From contig NZ_FOIU01000002.1 of assembly GCF_900111495.1 (NCBI RefSeq), positions 62,001-126,000 on the forward strand: DNA of 64,000 nt, in the 5' to 3' direction. The translations under genes and the position numbers were made by a program. The notes beneath the pieces are model-generated. The model worked only from the letters and a program-made list of their open reading frames with translations, was not told the DNA's origin and made no database searches. The number at the start of each line of letters is the position of its first letter. Positions within the stretch are counted from its first letter, which is position 1. This DNA comes from Chryseobacterium wanjuense. Lineage in GTDB: Bacteria > Bacteroidota > Bacteroidia > Flavobacteriales > Weeksellaceae. Positions 7,371-14,937 of the stretch are shown piece by piece.

Positions 7371-8576
7371 CTATGCTTTTTCAATTACCATTGCATAACC
7401 TTGTCCGACACCGATACAAAGGGTACACAATGCATATTTTTTATCTTGTTTTTGAAGTTCCATGGCTGCAGAACCAACGATTCTTGCTCCGGAAACGCCA
7501 AGTGGATGACCGATTGCGATAGCTCCTCCGTTTGGATTTACCCTTGAATCGTCGTCTTTTAAACCTAATGTTCTTGTTACCGCCAAAGCCTGAGCAGCAA
7601 AAGCTTCATTCAATTCGATGATATCCATATCGTCTAATGAAAGATTCAGTCTTTTTAATAATTTCTGAGTCGCTTCCACCGGTCCGATTCCCATAATTCT
7701 TGGCTCTACACCGGCAACAGATGATCCTAAAATTTTAGCTTTTGGCTTTAAACCATATTTTTTTACCGCTTCTTCACTTGCTAAAATTAAAGCTGCAGCT
7801 CCGTCATTCATTCCTGAAGCATTTCCGGCCGTTACCGTTCCTTCTTTTCTGAAAGCCGGACGAAGTTTTCCTAATCCTTCCATTGAAGAAGTCGGCTTGA
7901 TGAATTCGTCTGTATCAAATATTTTCGGTTCGCCTTTTCTCTGAGGAATTTCAACCTTTACAATTTCTTCTGCCAGTCTTCCGCTTTCCTGAGCTTTTGT
8001 TGCTTTTTGTTGTGACCAAAGGGCAAATTTATCCTGATCTTCACGGCTGATAGTATGCATATCTGCTAAATTTTCGGCAGTGTCCCCCATTCCATCAACA
8101 CCATACATTTCTTTCATTTTTGGATTGATAAATCTCCATCCGAAAGTGGTATCAAACATCTGACTGTCTCTTCCGAAAGCTGCACTTGGTTTTGACATTA
8201 CATAAGGCGAACGAGTCATGTGTTCTACTCCACCCGCAATATAAATTTCGCCTTCTCCCGCAGCAATAGAACGGAAAGCATTAGCCACCGCCGACATTCC
8301 GGAAGCGCACAATCTGTTTACCGTCTCACCTCCGATTTTATAGGGAAGTCCAGCCAACAAAAGCCCCATTCTTGCTACGTTCCTGTTATCTTCACCCGCC
8401 TGATTGGCACATCCGAAAATAACATCTTCAATTTCCTCAACAGGAACTTCTGGGTTTCTAGCCACGATTTCTTTAATAACAATCGCCGCTAAATCGTCGG
8501 CACGAACTTCTGATAATCCTCCCTGTAATTTCGAGATGGGAGTTCTGATATAATCTATGATGTATACGTTATTCAT
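7371..8576 (-). CDS. paaJ: PaaJ, 3-oxoadipyl-CoA / 3-oxo-5,6-dehydrosuberyl-CoA thiolase
   Basis: This 401-residue thiolase has the exact usual length of PaaJ/PcaF enzymes. It carries the acyl-accepting cysteine near residue 90 (NRLCASGMSAVANA), NEAFAAQALAV, the GHPLGVSGAR histidine, and CIGVGQGYAMVIE with the second cysteine near the end. In the phenylacetate pathway it cleaves C2 units twice, giving acetyl-CoA and finally succinyl-CoA. The ATG at 8576 is chosen over a TTG nine bases upstream. Neighbouring paa genes on the same strand make PaaJ more likely than a fatty-acid thiolase. Confidence 0.93.
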   Translation of the reverse strand: MNNVYIIDYIRTPISKLQGGLSEVRADDLAAIVIKEIVARNPEVPVEEIEDVIFGCANQAGEDNRNVARMGLLLAGLPYKIGGETVNRLCASGMSAVANAFRSIAAGEGEIYIAGGVEHMTRSPYVMSKPSAAFGRDSQMFDTTFGWRFINPKMKEMYGVDGMGDTAENLADMHTISREDQDKFALWSQQKATKAQESGRLAEEIVKVEIPQRKGEPKIFDTDEFIKPTSSMEGLGKLRPAFRKEGTVTAGNASGMNDGAAALILASEEAVKKYGLKPKAKILGSSVAGVEPRIMGIGPVEATQKLLKRLNLSLDDMDIIELNEAFAAQALAVTRTLGLKDDDSRVNPNGGAIAIGHPLGVSGARIVGSAAMELQKQDKKYALCTLCIGVGQGYAMVIEKA

Positions 8577-8664
8577 ATATTTCAATTTAACAATCTAGTA
8601 ATGTAAAAGTTTACCAATACTAAACGCTTTACTTTTTATTTAAACTTGTACTTATATTTTATCA

Positions 8665-8979
8665 TTAACTTTTAATAATTCCTTCATGCCAACACATCCA
8701 TAGTAAATGATTGTTTACGACTTTAATTCCGACATCATTAATCCATGGATAATTTTCTTTTAAATATTTTTTGGATAAACTTTCAACTTCCTTATTCGTA
8801 AATTGTAAATGAGTGGATTCTTTCCGAATCATATTGAAAGTGTCTATTCTCATTTCTTCAAACTCCTTTAAAATTTCATCAAAATTTTCAAGATTGTTAG
8901 TTTCAAAATAGTCTTTCATCTTTTCTCCATTAATGAAAAAAGTACTTGAAAACATTTCTAAAATTTTATTTTTATCCAA
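8665..8979 (-). CDS. Hypothetical small protein within the paa operon
   Basis: The 104-aa, soluble, mostly helical protein has an aromatic C terminus (VNNHLLWMCWHEGIIKS). I recognise no family. The start is uncertain: a TTG at 8979, 9 bp after the paaI stop, gives MDKNKILEMFSS; an in-frame ATG at 8955 removes eight residues. The tight spacing after paaI suggests co-transcription and possible coupling. It is followed by ~90 bp of AT-rich spacer carrying half of the inverted-array repeat before paaJ. A role in phenylacetate metabolism is only suggested by position. Confidence 0.6.
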   Translation of the reverse strand: MDKNKILEMFSSTFFINGEKMKDYFETNNLENFDEILKEFEEMRIDTFNMIRKESTHLQFTNKEVESLSKKYLKENYPWINDVGIKVVNNHLLWMCWHEGIIKS

Positions 8980-8988
8980 ATTTATCTT

Positions 8989-9402
8989 TTAAAGCTCAAC
9001 GACTTTTTTCCCGATTTTGTAAACTGTTCCGACAAATTTCGCAATCAGTTCTTCGTTTTGATTGGTAATTTTAATATCATAAACAGCAGTTTTTCTGGTA
9101 TTGTTTACCAAAATGCTCTCTGCCCTGAAAATATCGCCTTCTTTTCCTGCTTTGGTAAAATTGATGATACAATTTAAGGCTACAGCAGCGTCTCCGGTAT
9201 TGTTGGAAGAAAATGCCAATGCAGAATCTGCAAAGGCAAAGGTTACGCCTCCGTGAACGGTTTTTAACCCATTGATCATCTCTTTTTTGATGGGCATTTC
9301 CAGTAAGCAATAATTTTCTTTTACTTCAATCAGCTTGATATTCATCCATTGGGAAAAATAATCCTGATCAAACATATATTCTGCAACTTGTCTTGGATTC
9401 AT
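8989..9402 (-). CDS. paaI: PaaI, hydroxyphenylacetyl-CoA thioesterase
   Basis: This 137-aa hotdog-fold thioesterase of the PaaI/YbgC type has the active-site signature GLKTVHGGVTFAFADSALAF, with the HGG turn and catalytic Asp. The protein releases CoA from hydroxylated phenylacetyl-CoA side products, rescuing the CoA pool. It has the usual length (E. coli PaaI is 140 residues). It starts with ATG at 9402, two bases after the preceding hypothetical's stop, and is followed closely by another small gene, so it sits inside a tightly packed three-gene piece of the operon. Confidence 0.92.
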   Translation of the reverse strand: MNPRQVAEYMFDQDYFSQWMNIKLIEVKENYCLLEMPIKKEMINGLKTVHGGVTFAFADSALAFSSNNTGDAAVALNCIINFTKAGKEGDIFRAESILVNNTRKTAVYDIKITNQNEELIAKFVGTVYKIGKKVVEL

Positions 9403-9404
9403 TT

Positions 9405-9719
9405 CTAATTTACTCTTGTTATTTCTTCATATAATTCTTCAACCAGTTTGTCATAAACACCCATTGTTTTTCCAAGAATTATTTGCTCGTATGAAAGATT
9501 TTCTGAATTTGACGGATCTTTAGTCTGATAAGAAGCATTTAAATCAATACCATTTTCGTGAGCCAATCTTTTGATCAGTTCACGATATTTTTGATTAAAT
9601 TTCCCTAATAATTCAAGTCTTTCCTGATAATCTTTAACCGAAGAAAGCTCCTGAATTATATATTCTTTTTCAATGAGAAGCCTTGTTTCTAACTCAGCTC
9701 GGAATCCGTCTATATCCAT
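9405..9719 (-). CDS. Hypothetical helical protein between paaH and paaI
   Basis: The 104-aa highly charged protein is predicted mostly helical: MDIDGFRAELETRLL, a central FNQKYRELIKRLAHENGIDL, and a C-terminal LVEELYEEITRV. There is no signal peptide, membrane segment or recognisable motif. It starts at an ATG at 9719 and ends two bases before paaI, so it is almost certainly co-translated with it. I do not know its function; a structural or scaffold role for the paa enzymes would be speculation. Confidence 0.65.
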   Translation of the reverse strand: MDIDGFRAELETRLLIEKEYIIQELSSVKDYQERLELLGKFNQKYRELIKRLAHENGIDLNASYQTKDPSNSENLSYEQIILGKTMGVYDKLVEELYEEITRVN

Positions 9720-9727
9720 TTTTTTTT

Positions 9728-9831
9728 AATGTAACGATTTAACAATCTAGCAATTTACCAATTGAGATGCTTCGACAGGCTCAGCATGACAGTACAATTG
9801 TTACACTGGTAAACTGATACATTGATACATT
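9728..9831. repeat. Inverted-array spacer element 2 (paaH-hypothetical)
   Basis: The array TGTAACGATTTAACAATC..TTACCAATTGA is followed by the core GATGCTTCGACAGGCTCAG, then CATGAC. The reverse array ACAATTGTTACACTGGTAAA... runs up to the paaH stop codon. Confidence 0.75.
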
Positions 9832-10962
9832 TTATAATTTACGCAGTAAAGGGCTTTGTCTGTATCTTTCCTCCTGATATTCTTCATAAAGATTTTGCAG
9901 GGTTTCAGAGATTTTTGCATAACCGATTTCTTTTCCCCAAGCTAACAATCCTTTTGGATAGTTTACTCCTTTCTGCATTGCTAATTCAATATCTTCGTCA
10001 TTAGCAACGCGTAATCTTTTTGCTTCAACTGCTTCATTAATTAGCATAGAGATAATTCTCAAAAATATCTGTTGATAAAGCGCATCGTCCTTTTCTGCCA
10101 CAGGATTTTGGGCATTTTCCGAATAATCATAAAACCCTTTTCCTGTTTTTCTACCGTGAAGTTTGGCTTCCGACATTCTTTGTTGGAGAAGTGATGGTTT
10201 ATATTTCGGATCGTAAAAATAATCTTTGTAAACGGTTGTTGTTACAGAGAAATTAACATCAACACCAATTAAATCCATTAATTCAAAAGGTCCCATTTTG
10301 AAGTTTCCTAATGTTTTCATGGCTTCGTCTACCTGTTCAGGAGTGGCAATATTTTCTTCAACGATTCTCAGCCCTTCCCCGTAGTAAGGACGGGCGATTC
10401 TGTTAACGATAAATCCGGGAATATCCTTTGCAATCACAGGAGTTTTGCCCCAATCTTTCATCAGATTGTAGATTTTTTCCGGTAAAGATTTTTCTGTAAG
10501 TAGAGATGGAATAACCTCAACTAAAGGCATCAAAGGAGCCGGATTGAAGAAGTGAATTCCGATGAAACGCTCCGGCTTTTGTAATTCTGCACCGAGAGAG
10601 GTGATGGAAATGGATGAGGTATTGGAACCGATGACACAGCTTTCGGAAACGTGTTTCTCTAATTCTGTGAAAACTTTGGTTTTAATTTCTTTATTTTCGA
10701 TGATGGCTTCGATGATTAATTCACAATCTTTGAAGTCCTTCAATTCTGTAGCGATGGAAATATTGGCTAAAATTTCAGTCATTTTCTCTGCCGAAATTTT
10801 CTGTTTATCTACCAATTTGGTTAATGTTTTTTCCAAACCTACGGTTGCCGTTTCTACTTGTTTTGCGTTGGCGTCGTAGACCCAAACTTTGCATCCGTTC
10901 GTTGCGGCTACTTGTGCGATGCCTATTCCCATAGTTCCGGCACCGATAATTCCTACTTTCAT
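9832..10962 (-). CDS. paaH: PaaH, 3-hydroxyadipyl-CoA dehydrogenase
   Basis: This NAD-dependent 3-hydroxyacyl-CoA dehydrogenase oxidises 3-hydroxyadipyl-CoA to 3-oxoadipyl-CoA. The Rossmann motif MKVGIIGAGTMGIGIAQVAA opens the protein. The conserved GIHFFNPAPLMPLVEVI carries the catalytic histidine, and PGFIVNRIARPYYGEGLRI follows. At 376 residues it is shorter than the 475-residue E. coli PaaH because it has one and a half, not two, C-terminal domains. The start is the ATG at 10962; a longer frame reads into the upstream repeat element. Repeat elements flank it on both sides within the operon. Confidence 0.92.
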   Translation of the reverse strand: MKVGIIGAGTMGIGIAQVAATNGCKVWVYDANAKQVETATVGLEKTLTKLVDKQKISAEKMTEILANISIATELKDFKDCELIIEAIIENKEIKTKVFTELEKHVSESCVIGSNTSSISITSLGAELQKPERFIGIHFFNPAPLMPLVEVIPSLLTEKSLPEKIYNLMKDWGKTPVIAKDIPGFIVNRIARPYYGEGLRIVEENIATPEQVDEAMKTLGNFKMGPFELMDLIGVDVNFSVTTTVYKDYFYDPKYKPSLLQQRMSEAKLHGRKTGKGFYDYSENAQNPVAEKDDALYQQIFLRIISMLINEAVEAKRLRVANDEDIELAMQKGVNYPKGLLAWGKEIGYAKISETLQNLYEEYQEERYRQSPLLRKL

Positions 10963-11070
10963 AATGTAACAGTGTATCAATGTAACAATGTAACAATCAC
11001 GTCCTGTCATGCTGAGCCTGTCGAAGCATCTCAATTGGTAAACTGCTACATTGGTACATTGTTATATTAA
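10963..11070. repeat. Inverted-array spacer element 3 (paaG-paaH)
   Basis: The array AATGTAACAGTGTATCAATG.. is followed by the core in reverse orientation (CATGCTGAGCCTGTCGAAGC) and the opposing array ATTGGTAAACTGCTACATTGG. The whole spacer between the two genes is made of it. Confidence 0.75.
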
Positions 11071-11073
11071 TTC

Positions 11074-11874
11074 CTATTTTCCTTTATAATTAGGTTTTCT
11101 TTTTTCTAAAAATGCATTTACTCCTTCGATGAAATCTTCTGTCTGTCCTGCTTCCTGTTGCAAATCTCCTTCCAATTCAAGCTGTTCTTTCAATGTATTC
11201 GTATAGGAATTAGCGAATGCTTTTTTGGTTAATTTAATGGCTGCAGTTGGCATATTTGACATTTTTTCCAAAATTTCCATTGATTTTTCGGTGAATTCTT
11301 CTTCAGAGAAAATTTCAGCAACCAAACCGTATGATTTTGATTCTTCAGCAGATAGTTTTTTACCTGTGAATGCTAAATAATTGGCCAATTGTCTTCCCAA
11401 TAATTTCGGCAAGAAGTACGTTCCTCCCGTATCAGGAATCAGTCCGATATTTGAAAATGCCTGAGCAAAATAAGCTTTATTATTTGCCAGCACAAAGTCA
11501 CAGATAAGGGCCAACATTGCACCTGCACCTACTGCAGGACCATTTACCAAAGCGATAACCGGTTTTTTGCAGCGTGTGATTTCCGTAACCAGAGGATTGT
11601 AGTAGTCTACCACAATTTTTCTGATGATGTCATGATCGTGATGTTCTCTGCCATTCACAAAAACGTCATCCAGATTCTGACCGGAGCAAAAAGCTCTTCC
11701 TCTCCCTGAAATAGCGACACATCTTACAGTAGGATCTTCACTGCATTCTTTAACGAAATCTTTCAGATCTGATAAAGATGGCTTTGTAAGCGCGTTCATA
11801 GTTTCAGGCTGATTGAGGTAAGCAATTTTAAGTTTTCCGTCAAAATGCGTTTCAATATCGAGTTGTGTATACAT
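11074..11874 (-). CDS. paaG: PaaG, 1,2-epoxyphenylacetyl-CoA isomerase
   Basis: This 266-aa crotonase-fold enzyme isomerises the ring-1,2-epoxide of phenylacetyl-CoA to oxepin-CoA. Diagnostic features are AFCSGQNLDD, the oxyanion-hole stretch NGPAVGAGAMLAL, and FSNIGLIPDTGGTYFLPKL. The aspartate in that last stretch is the position used by PaaG for isomerase chemistry; glutamate there would suggest a hydratase. The C terminus ends in GVNAFLEKRKPNYKGK, as usual for crotonases. It is the only crotonase in the cluster, so it may also face the job normally done by PaaF. Confidence 0.93.
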   Translation of the reverse strand: MYTQLDIETHFDGKLKIAYLNQPETMNALTKPSLSDLKDFVKECSEDPTVRCVAISGRGRAFCSGQNLDDVFVNGREHHDHDIIRKIVVDYYNPLVTEITRCKKPVIALVNGPAVGAGAMLALICDFVLANNKAYFAQAFSNIGLIPDTGGTYFLPKLLGRQLANYLAFTGKKLSAEESKSYGLVAEIFSEEEFTEKSMEILEKMSNMPTAAIKLTKKAFANSYTNTLKEQLELEGDLQQEAGQTEDFIEGVNAFLEKRKPNYKGK

Positions 11875-11889
11875 AGTATTAATTTTAAA

Positions 11890-11996
11890 TTATTAATGTA
11901 CTAATTTAACAATAAAAATGTACCGATTTATCAGTTTAGCATATAACAATATTCACAGTATTGGTAAATTGTTACATTACTAGATTGTTACATTAA
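11890..11996. repeat. Inverted-array spacer element 4 (paaD-paaG), core replaced
   Basis: The arrays TTAATGTACTAATTTAACAA.. and ..GTAAATTGTTACATTACTAG are present. The usual CTTCGACAAGCTC core is absent; AGCATATAACAATATTCACAG stands in its place. This is a divergent or degenerate member. Confidence 0.6.
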
Positions 11997-11998
11997 TT

Positions 11999-12463
11999 TT
12001 AGTGACATTTAAAATAGTCAAAAGGCTCCAAACAATCCAGGCACTGATAGGAAGCCTTACATAAAGTAGACCCGAATCTGCTGATCTGTTTGGTATGCTC
12101 GGAACCGCAGCGCGGACATTTTTTCGGTTTCCCGATGTGATTTTCGTCTGCTCCTTTTTCGGGAGGTGTGATTCCGTAAACACGAAGTTTTTCTCTCGCT
12201 TCATCGGTCAGCCAGTCTGTTGTCCAGATTGGAAACATTTTGGTAACCACTTTCGCATCCCAACCGTTTTCTTTCATGATCTTCATGATGTCCTCTTCAA
12301 TAGTAAACATAGCGGGACAGGCAGAATAAGTCGGCGTAATGATTACCTCACACGAATTTTCGCCGGTGATTTTCGCCTCTCTTACAATGCCTAATTCCAC
12401 GATATTGATTACGGGAATTTCCGGATCGGGGACTAGTTCTAATATTTCTAAAGGATTTTTCAA
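11999..12463 (-). CDS. paaD: PaaD, MIP18-type maturation protein of phenylacetyl-CoA epoxidase
   Basis: The 154-aa protein has an N-terminal MIP18/DUF59 domain (VPDPEIPVINIVELGIV, then TPTYSACPAMFTIEEDI) and a C-terminal zinc-ribbon-like part with CPRCGSEHT and YQCLDCLEPFDYFKCH. PaaD is needed to make active PaaABCE, probably by iron or Fe-S delivery to the epoxidase. The start must be TTG at 12463: an in-frame TAA lies three codons upstream and no ATG lies between. It is preceded by ~180 bp of repeats after paaC rather than the usual tight junction. Confidence 0.92.
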   Translation of the reverse strand: MKNPLEILELVPDPEIPVINIVELGIVREAKITGENSCEVIITPTYSACPAMFTIEEDIMKIMKENGWDAKVVTKMFPIWTTDWLTDEAREKLRVYGITPPEKGADENHIGKPKKCPRCGSEHTKQISRFGSTLCKASYQCLDCLEPFDYFKCH

Positions 12464-12484
12464 TCTTTTTTAATCTGAATTTTT

Positions 12485-12561
12485 TTAACGCAAAGTGCGC
12501 CAAGTTTTTTTGACTACTAATTGTTTTTAAGTTCGCAAAGGCGTTTCACTTAGCAAAGTCA
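12485..12561. repeat. Dispersed repeat, copy 1 of 2 (second copy at 38643-38721)
   Basis: Both copies share the outline TTAACGCAAAG-G-GC--AA-T(n), then a variable middle, then GTTCGCAAAGGCGTTTCACT and AGCAAAGTC. The element lies between paaC and paaD. Confidence 0.75.
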
Positions 12562-12605
12562 GCAAAGAGTAAGTAAACTGCTACCTTGTTATGAACATTA
12601 TTTTT

Positions 12606-12638
12606 AACCCTGACAGGTTTTAAAAACCTGTCAGGGTT
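12606..12638. repeat. REP palindrome, variant of family B
   Basis: This perfect palindrome has 16-nt arms AACCCTGACAGGTTTT and complement around a single A. Its layout is that of the family-B REPs with several covarying base pairs. It sits just after the paaC stop codon. Confidence 0.85.
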
Positions 12639-12644
12639 GTCTCT

Positions 12645-13394
12645 CTACCACGTACACCCCGGATACGCTCTCTGCATATACTGCAATTCACAAAGGATAT
12701 ATCCAAAATATTCTGTGTGATATCCTGTTCTGGATTTTGGCTGCATGAAAGGGTTTGAAGGATATTCTAACCCGAAATCTGCGAAATCTTTTTGTGTAAT
12801 GGCCACAAATTCGTTGTACAATTCATCTACATTCGGAGCGATGCTTAAGGCAATTAAATCATCTTCACCCTCTACTTTTGCAAACAGACCTTTGGTGTAT
12901 TCCCAGATATTTTCGATGGCATTGATCAATCGTTCACGGCTTTCTTCTGTACCCTGAGCGAAGATTTTCATCCATGATGAAGTATGTGTATAGTGATATT
13001 TTACTTCTTTTAAAGACTTCTGAGCAATCGCAGAAAGCTCTTCATCTGCTGAATTTGATAAAGCTTCATACATCAATTTCTGATACACCGAGAAAACATA
13101 CACTTTAAGAATCGTCTGAGCATAATCTTCGTTCGGAAGCTCTGTCCAGTGCGCGTTTACATATTCATGTTCGTATCTCAAAAATGCCAAATCATCTTCA
13201 TTTTTACCGTTATCAATAACTCTTGAAGCGTAAACATAAAAATTATTGGCTTGTCCAAGTTCGTCCAGCGCAATGTTCGTCAGTGCAATATCTTCCTCTA
13301 AATAAGGACCTTCACCGCACCATTCTGACAATCTTTGCCCCATGATGAAGCTGTCATCAGCAAACTTTAATAAATAATTGTATAATGGGTTCAT
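12645..13394 (-). CDS. paaC: PaaC, structural subunit of the phenylacetyl-CoA epoxidase
   Basis: The 249-aa helical ferritin-like protein pairs with PaaA in the PaaABCE monooxygenase, stabilising its fold. Characteristic stretches are LADDSFIMGQRLSEWCGEGP-type (here FADDSFIMGQRLSEWCGEGP), EDIALTNIALDELGQAN, and the C-terminal GYILCELQYMQRAYPG. PaaC lacks a catalytic di-iron site although it shares the fold. The start is an ATG at 13394. A ~100-bp spacer with its own inverted repeat separates it from paaB, and a REP plus another repeat separate it from paaD. Confidence 0.94.
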   Translation of the reverse strand: MNPLYNYLLKFADDSFIMGQRLSEWCGEGPYLEEDIALTNIALDELGQANNFYVYASRVIDNGKNEDDLAFLRYEHEYVNAHWTELPNEDYAQTILKVYVFSVYQKLMYEALSNSADEELSAIAQKSLKEVKYHYTHTSSWMKIFAQGTEESRERLINAIENIWEYTKGLFAKVEGEDDLIALSIAPNVDELYNEFVAITQKDFADFGLEYPSNPFMQPKSRTGYHTEYFGYILCELQYMQRAYPGCTW

Positions 13395-13409
13395 TGTTTA
13401 ATCAATTTG

Positions 13410-13482
13410 AAGACAAATAGATGATAGACGGATAGAAAACAGACTTCAATACTTTATCTATTATCTATTGGTCTATTATTTC
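13410..13482. repeat. Inverted-array spacer element, alternative unit (paaB-paaC)
   Basis: The left half AATAGATGATAGACGGATAG is mirrored by the right half CTATTATCTATTGGTCTATT. It has the same arrangement as the other paa spacers (array, short centre, complementary array) but uses an ATAGA-based unit and no CTTCGACAAG core. Confidence 0.6.
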
Positions 13483-13493
13483 CAAAGTCTTAA

Positions 13494-13775
13494 TTACATA
13501 TTTTTTACATCATTAGGAATATCGTAGAACGTTGGGTGACGGTACAATTTGTCGTCTGCAGGATCGAAAAACGCGTCCTGATCCATCCCTTCCGAGCTGA
13601 TGATATATTTACTTGGAACTACCCAAACGCAAGTTCCTTCTTTTCTTCTTGTATACACGTCTCTTGCATTTTGCAAAGCTATTTCTGCTGTTGGTGCCTG
13701 AACTGTTCCGGCATGTTTGTGGGATAATCCCGGTTTAGTCTGAATAAACACTTCCCACATATCTAAATTTGCCAT
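13494..13775 (-). CDS. paaB: PaaB, subunit of the phenylacetyl-CoA epoxidase
   Basis: This 93-aa protein is of the usual size for PaaB, the small subunit that bridges PaaAC heterodimers in the epoxidase complex. MANLDMWEVFIQTKPGLSHK is followed by HAGTVQAPTAEIALQNARD, then CVWVVPSKYI and a C-terminal DPADDKLYRHPTFYDIP; these are the family's hallmark segments. It begins at an ATG (13775), about 110 bp after paaA. Confidence 0.95.
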   Translation of the reverse strand: MANLDMWEVFIQTKPGLSHKHAGTVQAPTAEIALQNARDVYTRRKEGTCVWVVPSKYIISSEGMDQDAFFDPADDKLYRHPTFYDIPNDVKNM

Positions 13776-13784
13776 AATTAAAAT

Positions 13785-13884
13785 TAATTTAACAATGTAT
13801 CAATGTAACAGTTTAACAATAATGAGATTCTTCGCATCGTTCAGAATGACAATTGGATTGCTACATTTTTACATTGGTATATTG
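13785..13884. repeat. Inverted-array spacer element 5 (paaA-paaB), variant core
   Basis: Arrays AATTTAACAATGTATCAATG and ..TGCTACATTTTTACATTGG flank the core GAGATTCTTCGCATCGTTCA then GAATGAC. That core keeps the outline of GATGCTTCGACAAGCTCAG with a different centre. Confidence 0.7.
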
Positions 13885-14823
13885 TTACATTGAAAATTTT
13901 TCCTGTTTCTCTGCAAAAGCTATTGCTGCTTCTTTCACCCAAAGGTTTTCCTGCTGCGCTTTTACTTTTGTCTGTAATCTTTTCTTGTTGCAAGGCCCGT
14001 TACCTTTTAAGATTTCCATGAATTCATCCCAAGGAAGTTCTCCGAAATCGTAATGCCCTCTTTCTTCATTCCATTTAAGATCTTTATCCGGAATGGTTAG
14101 TCCTAAAAATTCAGCCTGAGAAACTGTAACGTCGATAAATCTCTGACGCAGACTGTCGTTACTTTCTCTTTTCACTCTGTAATTCATTGAGATTTTAGAG
14201 TTTGGCGAGCTGTCGTCATTTGGTCCAAACATCATTAAAGCCGGCCACCAGAAACGGTTTAATGAAGCCTGAGCCATTTCTTTCTGCTGTTTTGTACCAC
14301 GGCAAAGCGCCATCAAAATTTCGTAGCCTTGTCTTTGGTGGAAAGATTCTTCCTTACAGATTCTTACCATCGCTCTTGAATAAGGGCCGTAAGAATTTCC
14401 CATCAACATAACCTGATTCATAATAGCAGCACCGTCAACCAACCAGCCGATTGCACCGATATCTGCCCAGCTCAACGTAGGATAATTAAAAATACTTGAA
14501 TATTTTGCTTTTCCTGAAAGCATATCATCATAAGTAGCATCTCTATCTGCTCTGATGGTTCCGTTTCCTAATGTTTCAGTGGCAGAATAAAGGTATAAAC
14601 CATGCCCTGCTTCATCCTGAACTTTAGCTAAAAGAGCCATTTTTCTTCTCAATGAAGGTGCTCTGGAAATCCAGTTGGCTTCCGGCAACATCCCTACGAT
14701 CTCAGAATGGGCGTGCTGTGAAATCTGACGAACCAATAATTTCCTGTAATCATCAGGCATTACATCTTTTGGTTCTACTTTATTTTCGTCGTGTACATAT
14801 TGTACAAATTTTTCTAAATCCAT
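13885..14823 (-). CDS. paaA: PaaA, catalytic subunit of the phenylacetyl-CoA 1,2-epoxidase
   Basis: The 312-aa ferritin-like protein houses the di-iron site that epoxidises phenylacetyl-CoA. Metal-ligand motifs are visible as [30 protein letters not shown] (ExxH) and [15 protein letters not shown] (second ExxH-type). [20 protein letters not shown] and [20 protein letters not shown] are well conserved family segments. I start at the ATG at 14823; a TTG nine bases upstream would lie within the repeat element. It receives electrons from PaaE, encoded just upstream. Confidence 0.95.
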   Translation of the reverse strand: MDLEKFVQYVHDENKVEPKDVMPDDYRKLLVRQISQHAHSEIVGMLPEANWISRAPSLRRKMALLAKVQDEAGHGLYLYSATETLGNGTIRADRDATYDDMLSGKAKYSSIFNYPTLSWADIGAIGWLVDGAAIMNQVMLMGNSYGPYSRAMVRICKEESFHQRQGYEILMALCRGTKQQKEMAQASLNRFWWPALMMFGPNDDSSPNSKISMNYRVKRESNDSLRQRFIDVTVSQAEFLGLTIPDKDLKWNEERGHYDFGELPWDEFMEILKGNGPCNKKRLQTKVKAQQENLWVKEAAIAFAEKQEKFSM

Positions 14824-14830
14824 AACTTTC

Positions 14831-14935
14831 AATTTAGCAATGTATCAGTTTAGCAATGTACCAATAAGGGATGCTTCGACAAGCTCAGCATGACAGTGAT
14901 TGTTACACTGGTAAATTGTTAGATTGTTACATTAA
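14831..14935. repeat. Inverted-array spacer element 6 (paaE-paaA)
   Basis: Array TTTAGCAATGTATCAGTTTA.., core GATGCTTCGACAAGCTCAG plus CATGAC, and opposing array GATTGTTACACTGGTAAATT fill the spacer. Confidence 0.75.
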
Positions 14936-14937
14936 TT

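Noticed and set aside
7256..14935. Regularly spaced repeats as a CRISPR array
   Set aside because: Units are 8-10 bp, degenerate and interrupted by whole genes. There are no spacers or cas genes.
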